In this document: positions 25,562-38,551 of the stretch, piece by piece | How positions within the stretch are numbered: the first letter of the stretch is position 1 | Layout of the letters: every line of letters begins with the position of its first letter | Assembly: GCA_903813345.2 (NCBI GenBank) | Contig: CAIIXF020000005.1 | Coordinates: 7,321,375-7,381,374, forward strand | Source: Owenia fusiformis | Taxonomy: Eukaryota; Annelida; Polychaeta; Sabellida; Oweniidae | Direction: 5' to 3' | Length of the DNA: 60,000 nucleotides | Translations under genes and position numbers: made by a program | Notes under the pieces: model-generated | Databases searched by the model: none | What the model saw: the letters and a program-made list of their open reading frames with translations, nothing else | What the model was told of the DNA's origin: nothing

Positions 25562-26730
25562 TTTCTCACAAAGGTTGAATCCCTCTCTACCCTTTTCAAT
25601 GTAAAGAATGAACATGTCATTTGATTTCACTTCTCTTACAGAGAGCTTCTGGTTTTCAGGGCAGTCCCTCTCTAGATCTCTCTAGTCTGAGATTAAATAT
25701 TGCTAGGGTTTATTCAAACTTACCTATGACTGAACCTCTGTTTTGTGCTCTGTCCCTTAGTAAATTGAAGGCATCTTCAGAAATCCATTGCCAAGCACTG
25801 CAAGAATACAAAATAAAAATTTTCAGCAAAGCCAACTCTCATTATAATCCTTGTAAAACAGAGTGAATTTTGTTAGAATTTGCTAAAAATGTATCCAAAA
25901 CCATAATTTTGAACGGTTATATCTCAAGTTCTAGACTATATTCCTCAAAATATAAAGATACAAAAATCATAACAGAGGAAATAACAAAATGTATGTGTAT
26001 AAAATATTTATCTTTAACACATTTAGTATTTTTGCACTTATGTAAAAATACAATTGCTCCTTTGGAACTTTCAAAATATTTTTTTTCATATTTGTGACGG
26101 CATTTGTCTTCCAACACAAAAACAAAATTTGGATTCAGAAAAATACTTGAAGGTGGATATATCATTTTTCCATGTTTTTCCCAATAGGCTGAAAAGGTCA
26201 ATATGATAGTTCACGTTTATTGTGTTATATACTGATTGCCATAGAAAATGAAATTGGTTAGTACAGCATATAGAAAACTCAGTATACCTGTACTAGCGTT
26301 GCTTGGCTTTTCATATTTATAGATGTCTTAATGATCAATGTTAATATGCCATGTAACTGGTATCTGATTAAATAGGTTTCTCCTTTAGGAGATGGTATGA
26401 ATTATGTTGACACATATACTCCCTTATGATTTGTAAATTATTTTGTATACTCTCATCCACTGATGTATAGCCTCTTGAAAATTCTCTTCTTTTTAACATG
26501 GGAAATCCTCACTACAGCAAATCCAGGTGTCATTTATTTATGGTGAGCACTATACATAGTTTACTCAGTCTATATCTTTAGCTACATATTAATATCTGTC
26601 TTCAACCAGCAAACATGAAATTTTGGTATACAATTTTATTAGTCTGCTTCTAAACAGATCAACAAGTGTGAAACTGTATGAACCTTATATATTACCTATA
26701 TGAACATCAACTGTTTTAACCCTTCCAATA
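25562..26730. other. No gene recognised
   Basis: Several 75-94 codon open frames occur (25621-25866, 25870-26097, 25917-26201) but they overlap on opposite strands and encode nothing I recognise. Confidence 0.4.
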
Positions 26731-26734
26731 TCAA

Positions 26735-27110
26735 CATACCTGCATGAATCGCACCTGCATGAACCTTACCTGTATGAATCTCACATGTATGAACTTCACC
26801 TGTCGTGTGTACCTTACCTGTATGAATTCTTCCTGTAAGAACATCACCTCATGGGCATTACCTGTATGAACCTCACCTTTATTAACCTTACCTGTATGAA
26901 CCTTACCTGTACGAACTTCACCTGCATGAACCACACCTGTAGGAACCTTACCTATATGGATCATACCTGTATGAATCCTTCCTGTACAAACCTTACCTGT
27001 ATGAACTTCACCTGCATGACACGTACCTGTATGAACCTCACCTGTATGAACCCTACCTCTATGAATCCTACATGTATGAATCTCACCTGCATGAACCTTA
27101 CCTGTATACT
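26735..27110. repeat. 15-bp minisatellite, about 25 copies
   Basis: The unit is CCTGTATGAACCTTA with variants at positions 5 and 11-15. Because 15 is a multiple of three the plus strand stays open for 101 codons as a five-residue (MNLTC) repeat. There is no signal peptide or splice context to support a real protein. Confidence 0.9.
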
Positions 27111-27509
27111 AGTATATCACAGAATGTATAGCTCAATCATGTCCATGTTGAATTAACCTTTCAGTAGCTTGCATCTAATATTCAGCCACGCAACCTGCAA
27201 TAATAAAACAAGAAAGAAATTGTACAAAGGCTCAGTTAAAAGCTATCGGCATATAGAGAATTTCTTCATGTTTTATTGATGGCATCATAATGCGATATAA
27301 CCGTGATTTCCAAGCTTGTGCTCGTTTGCAGTAATTAATGATACAATCAAGTGAATAGTAATGTAGCTGTGTAGGTTTATTCATCTATTAATCTTGATTC
27401 ATTACACCTAACTAAAGAAGAACTTTTTATAAATGAAAACGTGTTTAAATGTGCAGGTCAGGATTTCTTTTTCTGTAGTTTGTCATACTATTATATCAGC
27501 AAATCGGCT

Positions 27510-27999
27510 CAATAATCATTTGGTTGGACTAAAGCAAAAACATTTTCTATGATCGCCCCAGATGGTTGCCCCATTGTAACAACTAGGAGTTACACTATGA
27601 TGAAAATCTGAAAATTACATGGCATCATGTTGAAAATTTGTTGTACCCTGCCAAAAATAGAAATTATTGAAAAAATTCTCAATAATCATTTGAATGGACT
27701 AAAAAGCAAAAGTTTTTTTGTGATCTCCTCAGCATTATAACACCTGGGTGTTACACTGTGATGAAAATCTGAAAATTACATGGCATCATGTTGAAAATTT
27801 GTTGTACCCTGCCAAAAATAGAAATTATTGAAAAGATTCTCAATAATCATTTGAATGGACTAAAAAGCAAAAGTTTTTTTGTGATCTCCTCAGCATTATA
27901 ACACCTGGGTGTTACACTGTGATGAAAATCTGAAAATTACATGCCACAATGTTGGAAATTTGTTGTACCCTGCCGAAAATGAGAAATATTGAAAAAATC
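27510..27999. repeat. Tandem repeat of a roughly 161-bp unit, three copies
   Basis: Copies start at about 27510, 27680 and 27841, each opening with CAATAATCATTTG and containing GAAAATCTGAAAATTACATG and TTGTTGTACCCTGCC. Copies two and three are near identical; the first is diverged in its first 90 bp, and the last is cut short. Confidence 0.9.
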
Positions 28000-29425
28000 C
28001 TGGGAAGATCACTGTATTTATTACAGTAGACGTTCTGCAATAAAGCAAACTATCCGCCACTCAAGTTGTCCTCCCACACTTAGCATTTCAAAGTATTGCT
28101 AAGAGTAGCACAGTAAACAGAAAACCATTTCATTAAAGTACAAGTATGAGAATTACCATAATGTACCATAAAGCCATATCCCTCTTCTTTGCAATATGTC
28201 ATTCATTCACATGTGGTCATGGTTGGGTGAGAAATCCAGACATTTGCACAGTGGGTCAAAGTCAGCTCTGGACCAAGTTTCAGATATTGCAAAAGTCCGT
28301 GCAAGGGCTAAATGCTAATATGGAAGTCCTCCTGACCTGACTTTTTCATTTCATCTCAGGTGCAGAGTGTTAACCATTTCTCCACCACATATTGCAAAAC
28401 TTCAAGAAATAATTACCTTAATGGGCCACTGTTCTCCACCTTAACCCAAAGATGACTCAGGGCTAAACCATGCATGACATGGAGAGATGAGTGCATCTTT
28501 GTGGGCAAAGAAGTGGTGGCCATTTGGAGGGGTATAGGATGTATTCTTACAAGAATATGAGTATGAACACTTCACTGTCAATGCCACACCCGTCACACCT
28601 TTTTCCAATAGCCCTTATGACCCGTGTACTGACTTTTGCAACGTTTAAAACTTGGGTCCAAGCTGAATTTTGCCCAGGTTTGTGAAATTAATGATTATTC
28701 GGCCATCCATGACTCCATGTAGATGGATGACATTCCATTGCAAAGAGGAGTAATTTGGCTTTTTCGTATATTGTATGAAAAGGATGCAGTTTATCATTGG
28801 TTTTATGTTTTCTTCCAATATTGCATCGGGCTCTGCACACACTATATATTCTTTACATGTGTCTGAGTTGTTTTGTGTTATTCTAGTGTTACCCTCTGTG
28901 CCTTTACAATTATTCTTCCTCGATAGCTCACTTGCATTTACACGTTCCTCTGCTGCAAGAGGTCCAAGGTTCAATTGACTCTAAAGTTTTGAACTTGCAG
29001 AGGCAACCATAGGTTGTCATTGCCAGGAAGATTTTCATTTCCAGGATGATATGGTAATTTCCTCTGACATTTACACTGACCCATTACTGACCAACATTTA
29101 AAGATTATTTAAACACACTTCTTTCTGCTTGCTGATTGGTTGAGAAAATGCCTGCTTGATGGGTTTGAATTGATTTATGACCCAGCACGTGATGGCTATC
29201 AGCATTGGTTCAGGGCTGCTAAACTTTAAAATTGTCGAATCTATTTAGAGGTTAATTTATAATTAAATGCTGGCTCAGTGTACATGGAAACAGAAACAAA
29301 TTCTTCATAAATTCAAGAACTTGTTCAAGACCTCCCAGAGAATATAAATTAAAACATAGTGATACCATGAGAGACCCAAAAATTGCCATAATAGAAATGG
29401 AATAAGAGCTCCACTGAGAATAGAA
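28000..29425. other. No gene supported
   Basis: Less AT-rich than its surroundings, with several 64-109 codon open frames at 28146-28978 on both strands. The text looks like old transcribed or retroposed sequence, but no frame carries a recognisable motif. Confidence 0.35.
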
Positions 29426-29430
29426 TCTGA

Positions 29431-29587
29431 GTATGGATCAAAACAAGTAGAATACCTTTGGCACCCCTAAACAGTGCCCCACTTATAGGTGTTCCATTTA
29501 CAGAGGTTCATTAACAAAGGTCAGTTGGTCTTGGGACTCTGAAAAGTGTTCCTCTAACAGAGGTGTTCCACTTTACAGGTTTCACTG
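29431..29587. mobile_element. CAGTAAAACCTG-family MITE, decayed left end
   Basis: The right end is TTTACAGGTTTCACTG followed by TA; inside are AAAGTGTTCC, TAACAGAGGTGTTCCAC and GGTCTTGGGACTCTG, matching 16506-16717. Confidence 0.65.
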
Positions 29588-30012
29588 TATCTAAAGCGAG
29601 GAGTTAAAGCTTAGATGCAGTGTCATTTCAGTTAAGGGTTTCTCTGACAAATGGCCCATAATATAACATGTAGGCTCTATAAATGTCAAATATTCATCTC
29701 AACACCATCATATAATAGCACCTAATTGAGTAATAAACAAGAATCAATAGATCATTATCAAAAAAACATATCAAAGAACAAACCCTCGTGAATCCCTCAC
29801 ATTAAACCTTCTACTTCCCTGATATTTAAAAGTTCGACTATTAAAGAGGAAGATCAATTATTGCTTGATCAAGGGTACCCTAGGGCCTAATATACTTAAT
29901 ATATATAACACATGATCTACTCTCAAACGATTCATGATATGTTTCATGTCGTAAAATATAGTTATGCACCTGATCCAATTGCTTTATAGTCACAGAACAT
30001 GTTTTACTATTA

Positions 30013-30247
30013 AAGGTCCCATGCAAAATATGGAAAGTGGTTTAAACACATGGGGCCTTTAAGGTAAACTGAGAACGATAACTTTTTGACTTATTAACAT
30101 ACTTCTTTTAGAAAAAAACATGATATGGATCTATATTTGAGCTAAAAAAACTCTAGAAATGAGAAAATCGTTGAAAATAAGGAAAGTTTAATTGATGTAG
30201 TTATGTTTTAAAGTCAGTATCCACAATTTGAGCATTTGTACCTTTAA
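30013..30247. mobile_element. TTAA-flanked MITE (piggyBac-like)
   Basis: It starts TTAAAGGTCCCATGCAAAAT; the right end, inverted, reads TTAAAGGTACAAATGCTCAA, giving an imperfect inverted repeat of about 20 bp. The right TTAA (30244-30247) is also the left TTAA of the next element. Superfamily is inferred from the TTAA site only. Confidence 0.5.
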
Positions 30248-30762
30248 AGGACAACTGAAATAGCTTTTCTCAACTTGCAGCTACAAAAATGATGTTTTCT
30301 CCATTGTAAGCCCAACGTAAAGTTCTTGCGATAGCAAATATAAAATAAATGTTGGATAACTGCTAACGGTCAGAAATAACGAAATAAAACTAGCTAATCA
30401 ATCAAATTGGCCCCCACGTGATTAGTAATGTCATATACAAAATATAGCTTTGGTTTATTAGTTCCTTAGTAATCACAACGTCATGGCAACCATAGGATCG
30501 CTGTGTAAACAAATAACAAAACATTTTGGCATTATGACGTCATGATCTGATGGACCAAAACGGGCCACGTGGGGACCAGTGAGAGATCACGTGGGGGCCA
30601 ATAATGTCACAACCAATTCAAATATTGCTTATTAAGCAGCTATAACGATCGTTAGAGTGAAATAATTTTCACACTACTGATGAGAAAACATATCCAAATA
30701 CATTTATCAAAAAATTATATTGTTTCCTTTAGGTTAAAAATACCATTTCATATCTGCTTTAA
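30244..30762. mobile_element. TTAA-flanked MITE (piggyBac-like), adjacent copy
   Basis: Left TTAAAGGACAACTGAAATAG, inverted right TTAAAGCAGATATGAAATGG. Internally GGCCCCCACGTGATTA (about 30410) is mirrored by ATCACGTGGGGGCC (about 30587), so the element has extra inner inverted repeats. Confidence 0.6.
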
Positions 30763-31432
30763 GTAGCAGGTATATTTCACATTTATAGTCATCATGTTAC
30801 AAAAAATGTACAAAGACTGCATTATAATCTACCGTATATAGGTATTTACTCAGACATATACTAATATTGTTTATGAAAATCACATGAATTATTAAAACTG
30901 TCAATAAAGCATTGTCCGAGTACTTCATGATGAATTATCATGTTTGCTTTAAAAACTGTGTACATTAAAACAAGTTAATGGCGAAATCATGACTTGGTAG
31001 CCATTTTCACAGATTTATTATTATTTTCTATGTGCAGTTTTTCAGGCAACAAATATTCCAGTCCAGTCAAGCATGAATATATCATGTGTCCATTATATTT
31101 CAATTTACTAATTTTTTGACTTGAATAAGTTATTTTCATACTTGGCAATCAATGTCTGAATTATTAAGGCTGATCAAGATAAACAAACAATAAAATTAGT
31201 AAAATTATGTTCACTTTACAGCATTATGAATATATATGCATGTATTGGTTTGACTGTAGCACATATCTGTAATGTTTAAATATACAGAAAAACATGTCTT
31301 TGGTGAACACTGCTTTCCTGAAGTATTCCAAATAACAGATCCTTATATCATATGTACAGGGATTTCAAACATGCATGTCAATAGGATGGTAAAAATGAAA
31401 TAATAACAAGAATTCATTCAAATGGCGCCTGC

Positions 31433-31879
31433 TAGTGGTGCAACTCGAATGCCAGTACTCGCCACTCACTCGTTGAACCTGTCCAAGATAGTTACTCGAG
31501 TACGTTTTTTCAAACTCGAGTAGGCATTGAATTCCCAAACAACGATCTCATACCCCGGGAATGATCATTTTTGGATGCACTGAACGAAACAAAGTATCGA
31601 TTCCGGAAACAAAATGAAAATATTTAAAAACAAACAAACAAACACAATTATGGCATGAATAACTACATTTATTCTCACTAAATTGATACAAACTATATAT
31701 AACATCAATAACATATAGAAGAAACGAAGAAATTGTATCTATTTGGTCTTCAAACAGTCGACTAGGTGAGTTTTTTATTTTTTTAAATTTTTCCCTCATT
31801 TTTGCGAGTGGTACTCGATTACAGTGGCATTTTCACACTTTCTACTCGAGTAGCATTTTTCTTGCGAGTTGCACCACTA
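31433..31879. mobile_element. Non-autonomous hAT-like element, 8-bp target duplication
   Basis: A 447-bp element. Both ends are TAGTGGTGCAACTCG (right end inverted), and GCGCCTGC flanks it exactly at 31425-31432 and 31880-31887. The end sequence and 8-bp duplication are typical of hAT transposons. Internal ACTCGAGTA palindromes lie next to both ends. No transposase remains; an 83-codon minus frame inside is not transposase-like. Confidence 0.9.
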
Positions 31880-31887
31880 GCGCCTGC

Positions 31888-33110
31888 CCACCCGCATGCT
31901 CGCACATCTATCAGCACAAGACAATGAAAATATAGCACCTTTTCAAAGTGTGATAACAAAAATATAAATGTATACATTTTATTTTACAAAAGTGTCAAAA
32001 GTTTTCAAATTAGAGAGGTATTCAATACTATTCATATTGAATATAAAAATGAAACTTCAATATTTTACACATTTTGAGGTGTTCATTTTACAGGGGTGTT
32101 CACATATGTATGGTTTACTGTATTATGATACAGTCATGGTAATGGTACCTTGAACTGTAAACAGTTCAATAAACTTAAAAACACCATCAAAATATGTTCT
32201 TATCTATATATTTTACTGCCTCATAGATTTCCCTGATACTTCTCACAGATAAATCACGACCCCTCACAACGAAACCAATTTCGCAAAAATCCAACGTCAT
32301 AATAAAAAATAAAATTAGATGAAATAACTTGAATGAGGAATGCGTGATAAGAGTCCTGGAATGAGCACTGGAATGAGCACAAGGCTATATGGTTGTGCAT
32401 GGAATTGATTTTTAAGCAAATGTTATGTTTTGGTTAGAGGATATCTTGATAAGAGAGATGGGTAAACACTGCTTTCAGTGGGGTACAGGTGTAAATACAT
32501 TGCAATTCTCAACAGATATATCATACAGGGTATGTATAGAAACATACCCTCAAACACCCTCAAACACAAGAGGAAGAATTATTTACATGTTGTATATGCT
32601 TGAGTTACCATAGGATTTTTATTGATATTATAATTATCAACAAGTTGATTTTATCATCAATTTGAAATCAAGTTGCAATTATAGATTGATAAAAATAATA
32701 TTGAGAAAAATTAAGAGATGTTGATGTCCCATGATTTCCATTTATATCTTTCATTCATGAACTGCTATCTCCTCTAATATAAACCGTGTCAAATAAATAG
32801 TAAATTCTCACAATTTTCAAAGATTTGCACTATCAGGCGAATTACACTGCTTAATTATAAATATCATTACTGTTCTTTCTTCTTTGTGCTGTTTCAAGTC
32901 CAAATATCTAAAACAAATTCATATTAAAGTTTGAGATGACCCCTGATGTGATTTAGAACCCTCTAAAGTTGTAAATTCCTTTAACGACCATGAAACATAA
33001 CATTCTCTTCCTCATAAAACTATGAACCTTATAAAAAATTGCAAAGCAGAGTTGGGAGTTATATAGACCAAAGTGATATTGTATAATTCTACTATTTTCC
33101 TGCAAAAACA
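31888..33110. other. No gene recognised; one solo MITE end
   Basis: At 32080-32122 is GGTGTTCATTTTACAGGGG ... ATGGTTTACTGTA, the right end of a CAGTAAAACCTG-family element. The rest is AT-rich and unassigned. Confidence 0.45.
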
Positions 33111-33114
33111 TAGT

Positions 33115-33270
33115 AAGACAAGGCAATAACATGCAAAGTGTCACAACCTGCCATTTGTTACAGACACTGACCACCAATGCCAAACACAGAACACCAATTG
33201 CTGAATGCTGATCGCCGCCTATAAAAATTGCAGAAAATAACTATGTCACATGTAGTGATATAATGAGAAT
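33115..33270. repeat. CACCAAACACC interspersed repeat, copy 3
   Basis: AAGGCAATAACATGCAAAG, CTGCCATTTGTTACAGACAC, repeated CACCAAT/CCAAACACAG and CTATGTCACATGTAGTGATA correspond to the 42880 copy. Confidence 0.7.
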
Positions 33271-33789
33271 CATTCAATATATTTATACAAGAGGCGATCC
33301 ACATATGCTGATAAAAATGCTCTCATTTTGTTTTTTCACATATCCTCATAAGAGTAGGTGAAACCTTGGTGTTGATTCCTAGATACATTCTAGTGATTTA
33401 CAAATACTTATCACCACATATAAACATTCATATCATGAAGCATCATTAATGCAATGTTAAAACATCATCTTATATGTTTGTTGTCTGTTTGGTCATGGCC
33501 ACATTGATAACATTCACCCATGGTTTATATCAACTGGTACGATTCAAGTTCCCAAAAAATTGGATTTAATCCCTAGGAAAAACAAAATGAGTGAGAGATT
33601 TCAGTATTTTAGAGAAAAGATTTACTTTTTCAAAGAAAGCAAAAGAGATTTTAGACCTTTTCATTTCAAAATACAAAAATATTAAAGACTCCCTCATGCA
33701 ATGAACCATGTTTATTGAGTGGCCAAGCAGATACAACAGATATAAACATAAAACGAATGTGTTAGACCTGATGCGTTAGTATTAACTTG

Positions 33790-34073
33790 CTATGGCGGAT
33801 CCGGGGGGGGGGGCCCATGGGGCTTGGGGGTTGGCCCAGAAAAAAAAAAGTTGGGCCCGAAAAAAATTTAGGCCAAAAAAGGCCTTTAGGCTCCAAAAAG
33901 TGGGCCTTATGGTCATTATTGGGCCTTATAAGGCCTTATTTTTTTAATTTCAGGCCAAATTTTGAAGAAAATGGGCCTCAAATTTTCAAAATTTGGGCCC
34001 ACTTTTCGGTTTTAGGGGCCCAAAACTGACCTCAAATTTGGGCCCCCCCTGTTGGTTCATGGATCCGCCACTG
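33790..34073. mobile_element. MITE with 5-bp target duplication ACTTG
   Basis: The left end CTATGGCGGATCC pairs with the right end GGATCCGCCACTG; ACTTG flanks it at 33785-33789 and 34074-34078. The inside is a run of GGGCC-, AAAA- and TTGGGCC-rich text, like 47747-47961. Confidence 0.8.
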
Positions 34074-34078
34074 ACTTG

Positions 34079-35960
34079 TACCATCAATTATGAATAAAAG
34101 GACTGGACTGGAAGCGCAGATGAGGTAGATAGAATGACCAATGGAGGGATAGAGGAAAGGACTGACAGGGAGATGCCACAATTAAGTGAACCATCAAGGA
34201 TGCAAGTGCATGTCATTTGAGCATCACTGTTTACATTACACGGGACCTTTACTAAATAAAGAGATCAACTGGCCTCTGAAAATAGCAATGCGAGGCTAGA
34301 CAATCCAGCAAAAAAGAAACACATTTTAGAAAACATTACAAAAGAAACTAAAACCTAGTGCGATCAGTGTATCTTGGCAGCAAAATAAAATGAGCTAAAA
34401 ACTTGCACTCAGTAAATATCTTACATTGATATACCATATCATTTGCTTATGAATTCTGCAGATGACTGCAAATTCTTAAACAGTAAGTCTTTCTGGCTGC
34501 ATTAAGAAGAGCATTCTGACATCATGTTGCTATACTGAGTAATCTTGTTTTAATTTATGTTTTCAAGATGTTCAAAGATTCTCTTACCTCCCAAAGTATG
34601 TCTACATTTTTTCCTGAGCATGTTAAGATCCAAACCAAATTTCTAGAATGTAATATACGCTAAGTTGGTTCTGTTCTATATCATTAAATATAGTCGTTTC
34701 AATCCTATCATTTCTTGAGTGCCGCCTCTTGTGATTGTGACTTTTGATAACTTCATAAAATCAGCATTCTGATAATCACTGAATTCCCTTTCTTACGACA
34801 GCTTGAAAAAGATGAAAATCCTACGGTCGTTTCTAAACTGTGTATAGCTAACAACTGCATGTAGTTGTGCTTTATAGTAGTTACCCTTGGAGGAACATGA
34901 ACCTAAGAGTTTGTTGAAAGAATATTGGTCAGAATTGCAAGTGCAAAAATCCATATCTGTACTTGAGATAAAACTATGAGGTACAAATAAAGATGAAGGA
35001 AATGCTTTTTAAAACTCTGATATTGTGTAAGAAAGCTTTCAACCAATTCATTAACCACTTGCCATAAACTCATACCATATGCTTTGAAAATGGGTGTTAG
35101 AATGTAATAATACCTTTCAGCATTTTCTTCAAAATGGGTATAATGGTGAACAAATTCAGTTTAGGTTTTTTTAAGATTTTTGTCTGATACTTTCTCATTT
35201 ATTCTTAATGTACAAAAGTTCAGGTTTTTCTTGATTATTTGTTTGTTTGTTGCCTGTGCCAAAACATAATAATACTTACACTCTATCCCGAAGGTTGCTT
35301 TACCTTAGCTTAGTAGGTTAGATGATCTATATTATTAGATATACCAGTATACTGTAGATGACATATATGTGTGTGTTGTGATTTTCTAATTGTCCAATCA
35401 CATAAATGATAATTAATAAAGGTAATAAAGGTAGAAGTATGATATAATACTTACAAAACATCCAAATGACTTCAGTATGATGCTAAATCAGTTGTTGTAA
35501 CTTCCTCGCATCTCTAACAAATCAGTGAATGACAGGCTTATCCCAGAGATCTCAGTTTTTATAGCTTGTAATGGTTCATTTATCATCGAGTTTATAGCGA
35601 TTGATCAATCAAACAGCAAATAAAACTGGGAAATAAAGTCTTATCCTGTATTAGAGTGTAATATACTACAAGTGAATTATCAAGACTTACAATGGGAAAA
35701 TGCATTTTATACAAAAACAACTGCGGAAATATTATGCATAATTTTGCAAGTTATCAAATTTACCTATTAAATAAATTATCAAGTTTCAGACTACAGTATA
35801 GGAAATTGCAAAATACATCATCTCTAATGGAATTATTTCCATTTGGCCATTTAATAGTCTATTAAACACAATGGAAACAAACGTGCGGAAAAATATCGCT
35901 CAAACCAAAGAGTGCACTTTTGACTTTTGATCTTGGATGTCGCAAAAACATCCTTAACTA
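34079..35960. other. No gene recognised
   Basis: AT-rich sequence with no exon, RNA gene or definable repeat. Confidence 0.45.
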
Positions 35961-35963
35961 CAT

Positions 35964-36666
35964 TTAACCTTTAGCGTGCTGCCGGCGGACTCGTCCGCCG
36001 AAACTAAAATGTCTCTCACAACTGCCGGCGGACCCGTACGCCCGATTTCAAACTTTTAAAAACTTTTCTTTTTCGCGCCATTCGTATTGTCCAATTAGAT
36101 TGCCCGATTTATTCAGTGCCTAACATGACTTCCTGTTGACCTAGAAATGGCGATATTTCGAAAAATAATTCTCAATTCAACAATTTAAACAGTGTTTTAG
36201 TCGTTTTTAGTGAACGAATCGTACAAAATGGTGGACAAATACGATCACAACAAAAATGTGGAGGAAATAGATTACGATTTCGAGCTCTTTAGGCTCTTGG
36301 AAGCCGATAACAGTCATCGAAAATAGAAACTAGAATATTTTCTGAATTGAAAAATTGAACATTCGATCGCTGCAAATTCAGATTTGGATTCTGACCAGAC
36401 GAAGAGGCGGAGCGGCGGATTCCGGAGGAGTATTCATGGTATATTTATGCCCAGTCGTGTTAATGTACGAAAAAATTCATGAGAACATTTTTTTTCATGA
36501 GCCAGGCCACTGTATCTTCCCTTTGTGAAAATTTTATCCAGATTCATTCAGTAGTTATTGAGATATTAATTATTTAGTCCAGGTATATCATTTTTTGCAC
36601 TCTTTGAAAAATAAGCCAGTTGCGTAGGATATATTTGCTGAAATAAGGCAGCATGGTAAAGGTTAA
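35964..36666 (+). mobile_element. piggyBac-like element, internally deleted
   Basis: TTAA at 35964-35967 and 36663-36666 bounds it. The left end TTAACCTTTAGCGTGCTGCC and the inverted right end TTAACCTTTACCATGCTGCC differ at two bases. Just inside the left end are palindromic GGCGGACTCGTCCGCC (about 35983-35998) and a second GCCGGCGGACCCG. An ATG at 36228 opens 32 codons (MVDKYDHNKN..., rich in Asp/Glu, ending TAG at 36326); acidic leaders of this kind precede the catalytic domain in piggyBac transposases. No catalytic domain follows, so it is non-autonomous. Confidence 0.8.
36228..36326 (+). pseudogene. Remnant of a piggyBac-like transposase N-terminus
   Basis: A 32-codon frame (start MVDKYDHNKNVEEIDYDFEL, ending ADNSHRK) inside the TTAA-ended element. 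It stops early; a further in-frame-like Ser/Asp-rich segment (SDLDSDQTKRRSGG) follows near 36385 in another reading. Transposase origin is inferred from position and composition. Confidence 0.45.
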
Positions 36667-37034
36667 ATAGGCATTAAACATCAATCAACATCTGATCTCT
36701 TTTTAAAACAGCTATAGGTGTTTAATTGAAAACATTTTCAGTTTAATGCCCATGGTCATTTAAATAGGTCAGACTAGAAACTCAAATTCTTAGAAGGGCC
36801 TTTTGATTAGCAGGCACAGTATACTTTGCCTCGATATGGCAAATAACTACATGCACTTTTAGAGTCAAGTTATCATTAATATCAATATAGTTTATTGAAA
36901 TAAATCGGAGAAAAATATGGAATGACTTTTGAAATTAAATACTCTCTTGTACTAAAGGGCAATACTGTACTAAAGAAAAACAAGGCATTAACATGACAAA
37001 ATATCACCACTTAGTTGCTCACAATATTATGAGT

Positions 37035-37480
37035 TCAATCTAAAGTCAGACTTGAATTTCTGAGAACTTGAAGATGATTTTGAAAATAAAAATTGGTCAA
37101 TTTGAAGCAAGTTGAAAAAAAGACCTTTTTTAACCCTGAGAAGGTCATTGAAGGTGAAATCTCAAATCTAAAGTCTGATTAAAACTTCTGGGAATTTGTA
37201 GATGATTTTGAAAGAAAATTGGTCAATTTGAAGCAAGTTGAAAAAGACCTTTTTGACATTGAGAAGGTCATTGAAGGTCAAATATTTTTTGGACCTTGGG
37301 AATGTCATTGAAGGTCAAATCTATAGTCAGATTTGAACTCTTGAGAACTTCTAAATGATTTTGAAAAAAATTTGAAGCAAGTTGAAAAAATACCTTTTTG
37401 ACCTTTTTTAACCTTGATAAGGTCACCAAAGGTCAAATCTTAAATATAAAGTCAGATTTGAACTTCTGAAAACATATTTG
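37035..37480. repeat. Degenerate tandem repeat, about 135 bp unit, three copies
   Basis: Repeated blocks are GAAGCAAGTTGAAAAA, GACCTTTTTGACCTT, GAAGGTCATTGAAGGTCAAA and AGTCAGATTTGAACTTCTG. Unit length varies through short insertions. Confidence 0.75.
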
Positions 37481-37499
37481 GAAGTTATTGGAAGTTTTA

Positions 37500-37620
37500 A
37501 GAATTGTTACAGACGTCAACCGCCACCAGCCGATGGCCGATCACCAACTGCCAATCGCCATCACAAAAAAACGGAGACCATAACAATATGTCACCACTTT
37601 TTGGTGGTAGCGAATCAACA
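37500..37620. repeat. CACCAAACACC interspersed repeat, copy 4 (partial)
   Basis: TTGTTACAGACGTCAACCG, GATCACCAACTGCCAATCG, CACAAAAAAACGGAGACC and ATATGTCACCACTTTTTGG. It begins directly after the tandem repeat at 37035-37480. Confidence 0.65.
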
Positions 37621-38551
37621 AACTGAAAGAAAAAGGAATGGAGCATAGACCCATACTTAAGAAAAAAAATAGGGTCAACTAGGTAAATGGCAATGGGTGG
37701 CATCGATGTAAAAGTCTTCCCTGGACTCTTCTCCTTTTGGAGAGAGTAGGATTTAGTTGATGTGGCTACTAACTGTGGCATCACAGACCTCACCTAAATC
37801 AACTAATCAATCAGCGAACACAACTATCATGTAACAAGAAAACAAAACTATGACAACAAAAATGACATGTTTATCAAAACCTTGATCTTAAATCTTTCCT
37901 GCACTAATGCAATTACCTTCTAGTCCACATTGAGACAGGCATAAGCTTGATAAATGCCATTGCTGTTCTACTATAGGGATAGAGCACTTTAAAAGTGAAG
38001 AATCCTGTCGAGAAAGGAAGATCAGATCAAGATATAACATCCATCATGATCTCTCTAGAGGAGTCTTGAATTTTTAAATTATTGTTCATATTCCTCATCT
38101 ATAGGCAGAGATGTCAATGACACGTTGAATTAAATTACACCAAGGCTACATTGAGGCTTGCCTAAGTCAATTCTGATGCGACCATTGGAGATTCTCAGTA
38201 TGGTATAGACAGAGCATCAACAGCCACAGACTGCTAAAGGGAACAGAACAGTTGCAGCCATATTGCTTAGCATTCATTTTAATCCTCAAAACCATGCTGA
38301 AAAAAATTAACAGAGTCAAAGACTTCACGCTCGAGGGGGTGTAACAATGTTTCACCATTTTGGTGGTGACATAATTAGGCTTAGACAATGAATCCTAATG
38401 TAAATTGTGTCACATTGAAAAGACTGCATTTCACAATTTACAAACTAGAAAAACAGCTCCATTGGATTATTCCATCACATAAAAAATCAAATAGAAACCT
38501 GAACTTGAATATTTGGGAATTGTGCTTTCTTTTAGAATTCTTTAACAAAAC

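Noticed and set aside
28146-28978. Cluster of 64-109 codon frames that looked like a decayed gene
   Set aside because: No recognisable domain, mutually overlapping on both strands, no matching splice phases.
33787-34029. 80-codon frame rich in Gly/Lys/Pro
   Set aside because: Lies wholly in a MITE and is composed of its G- and A-rich low-complexity text.
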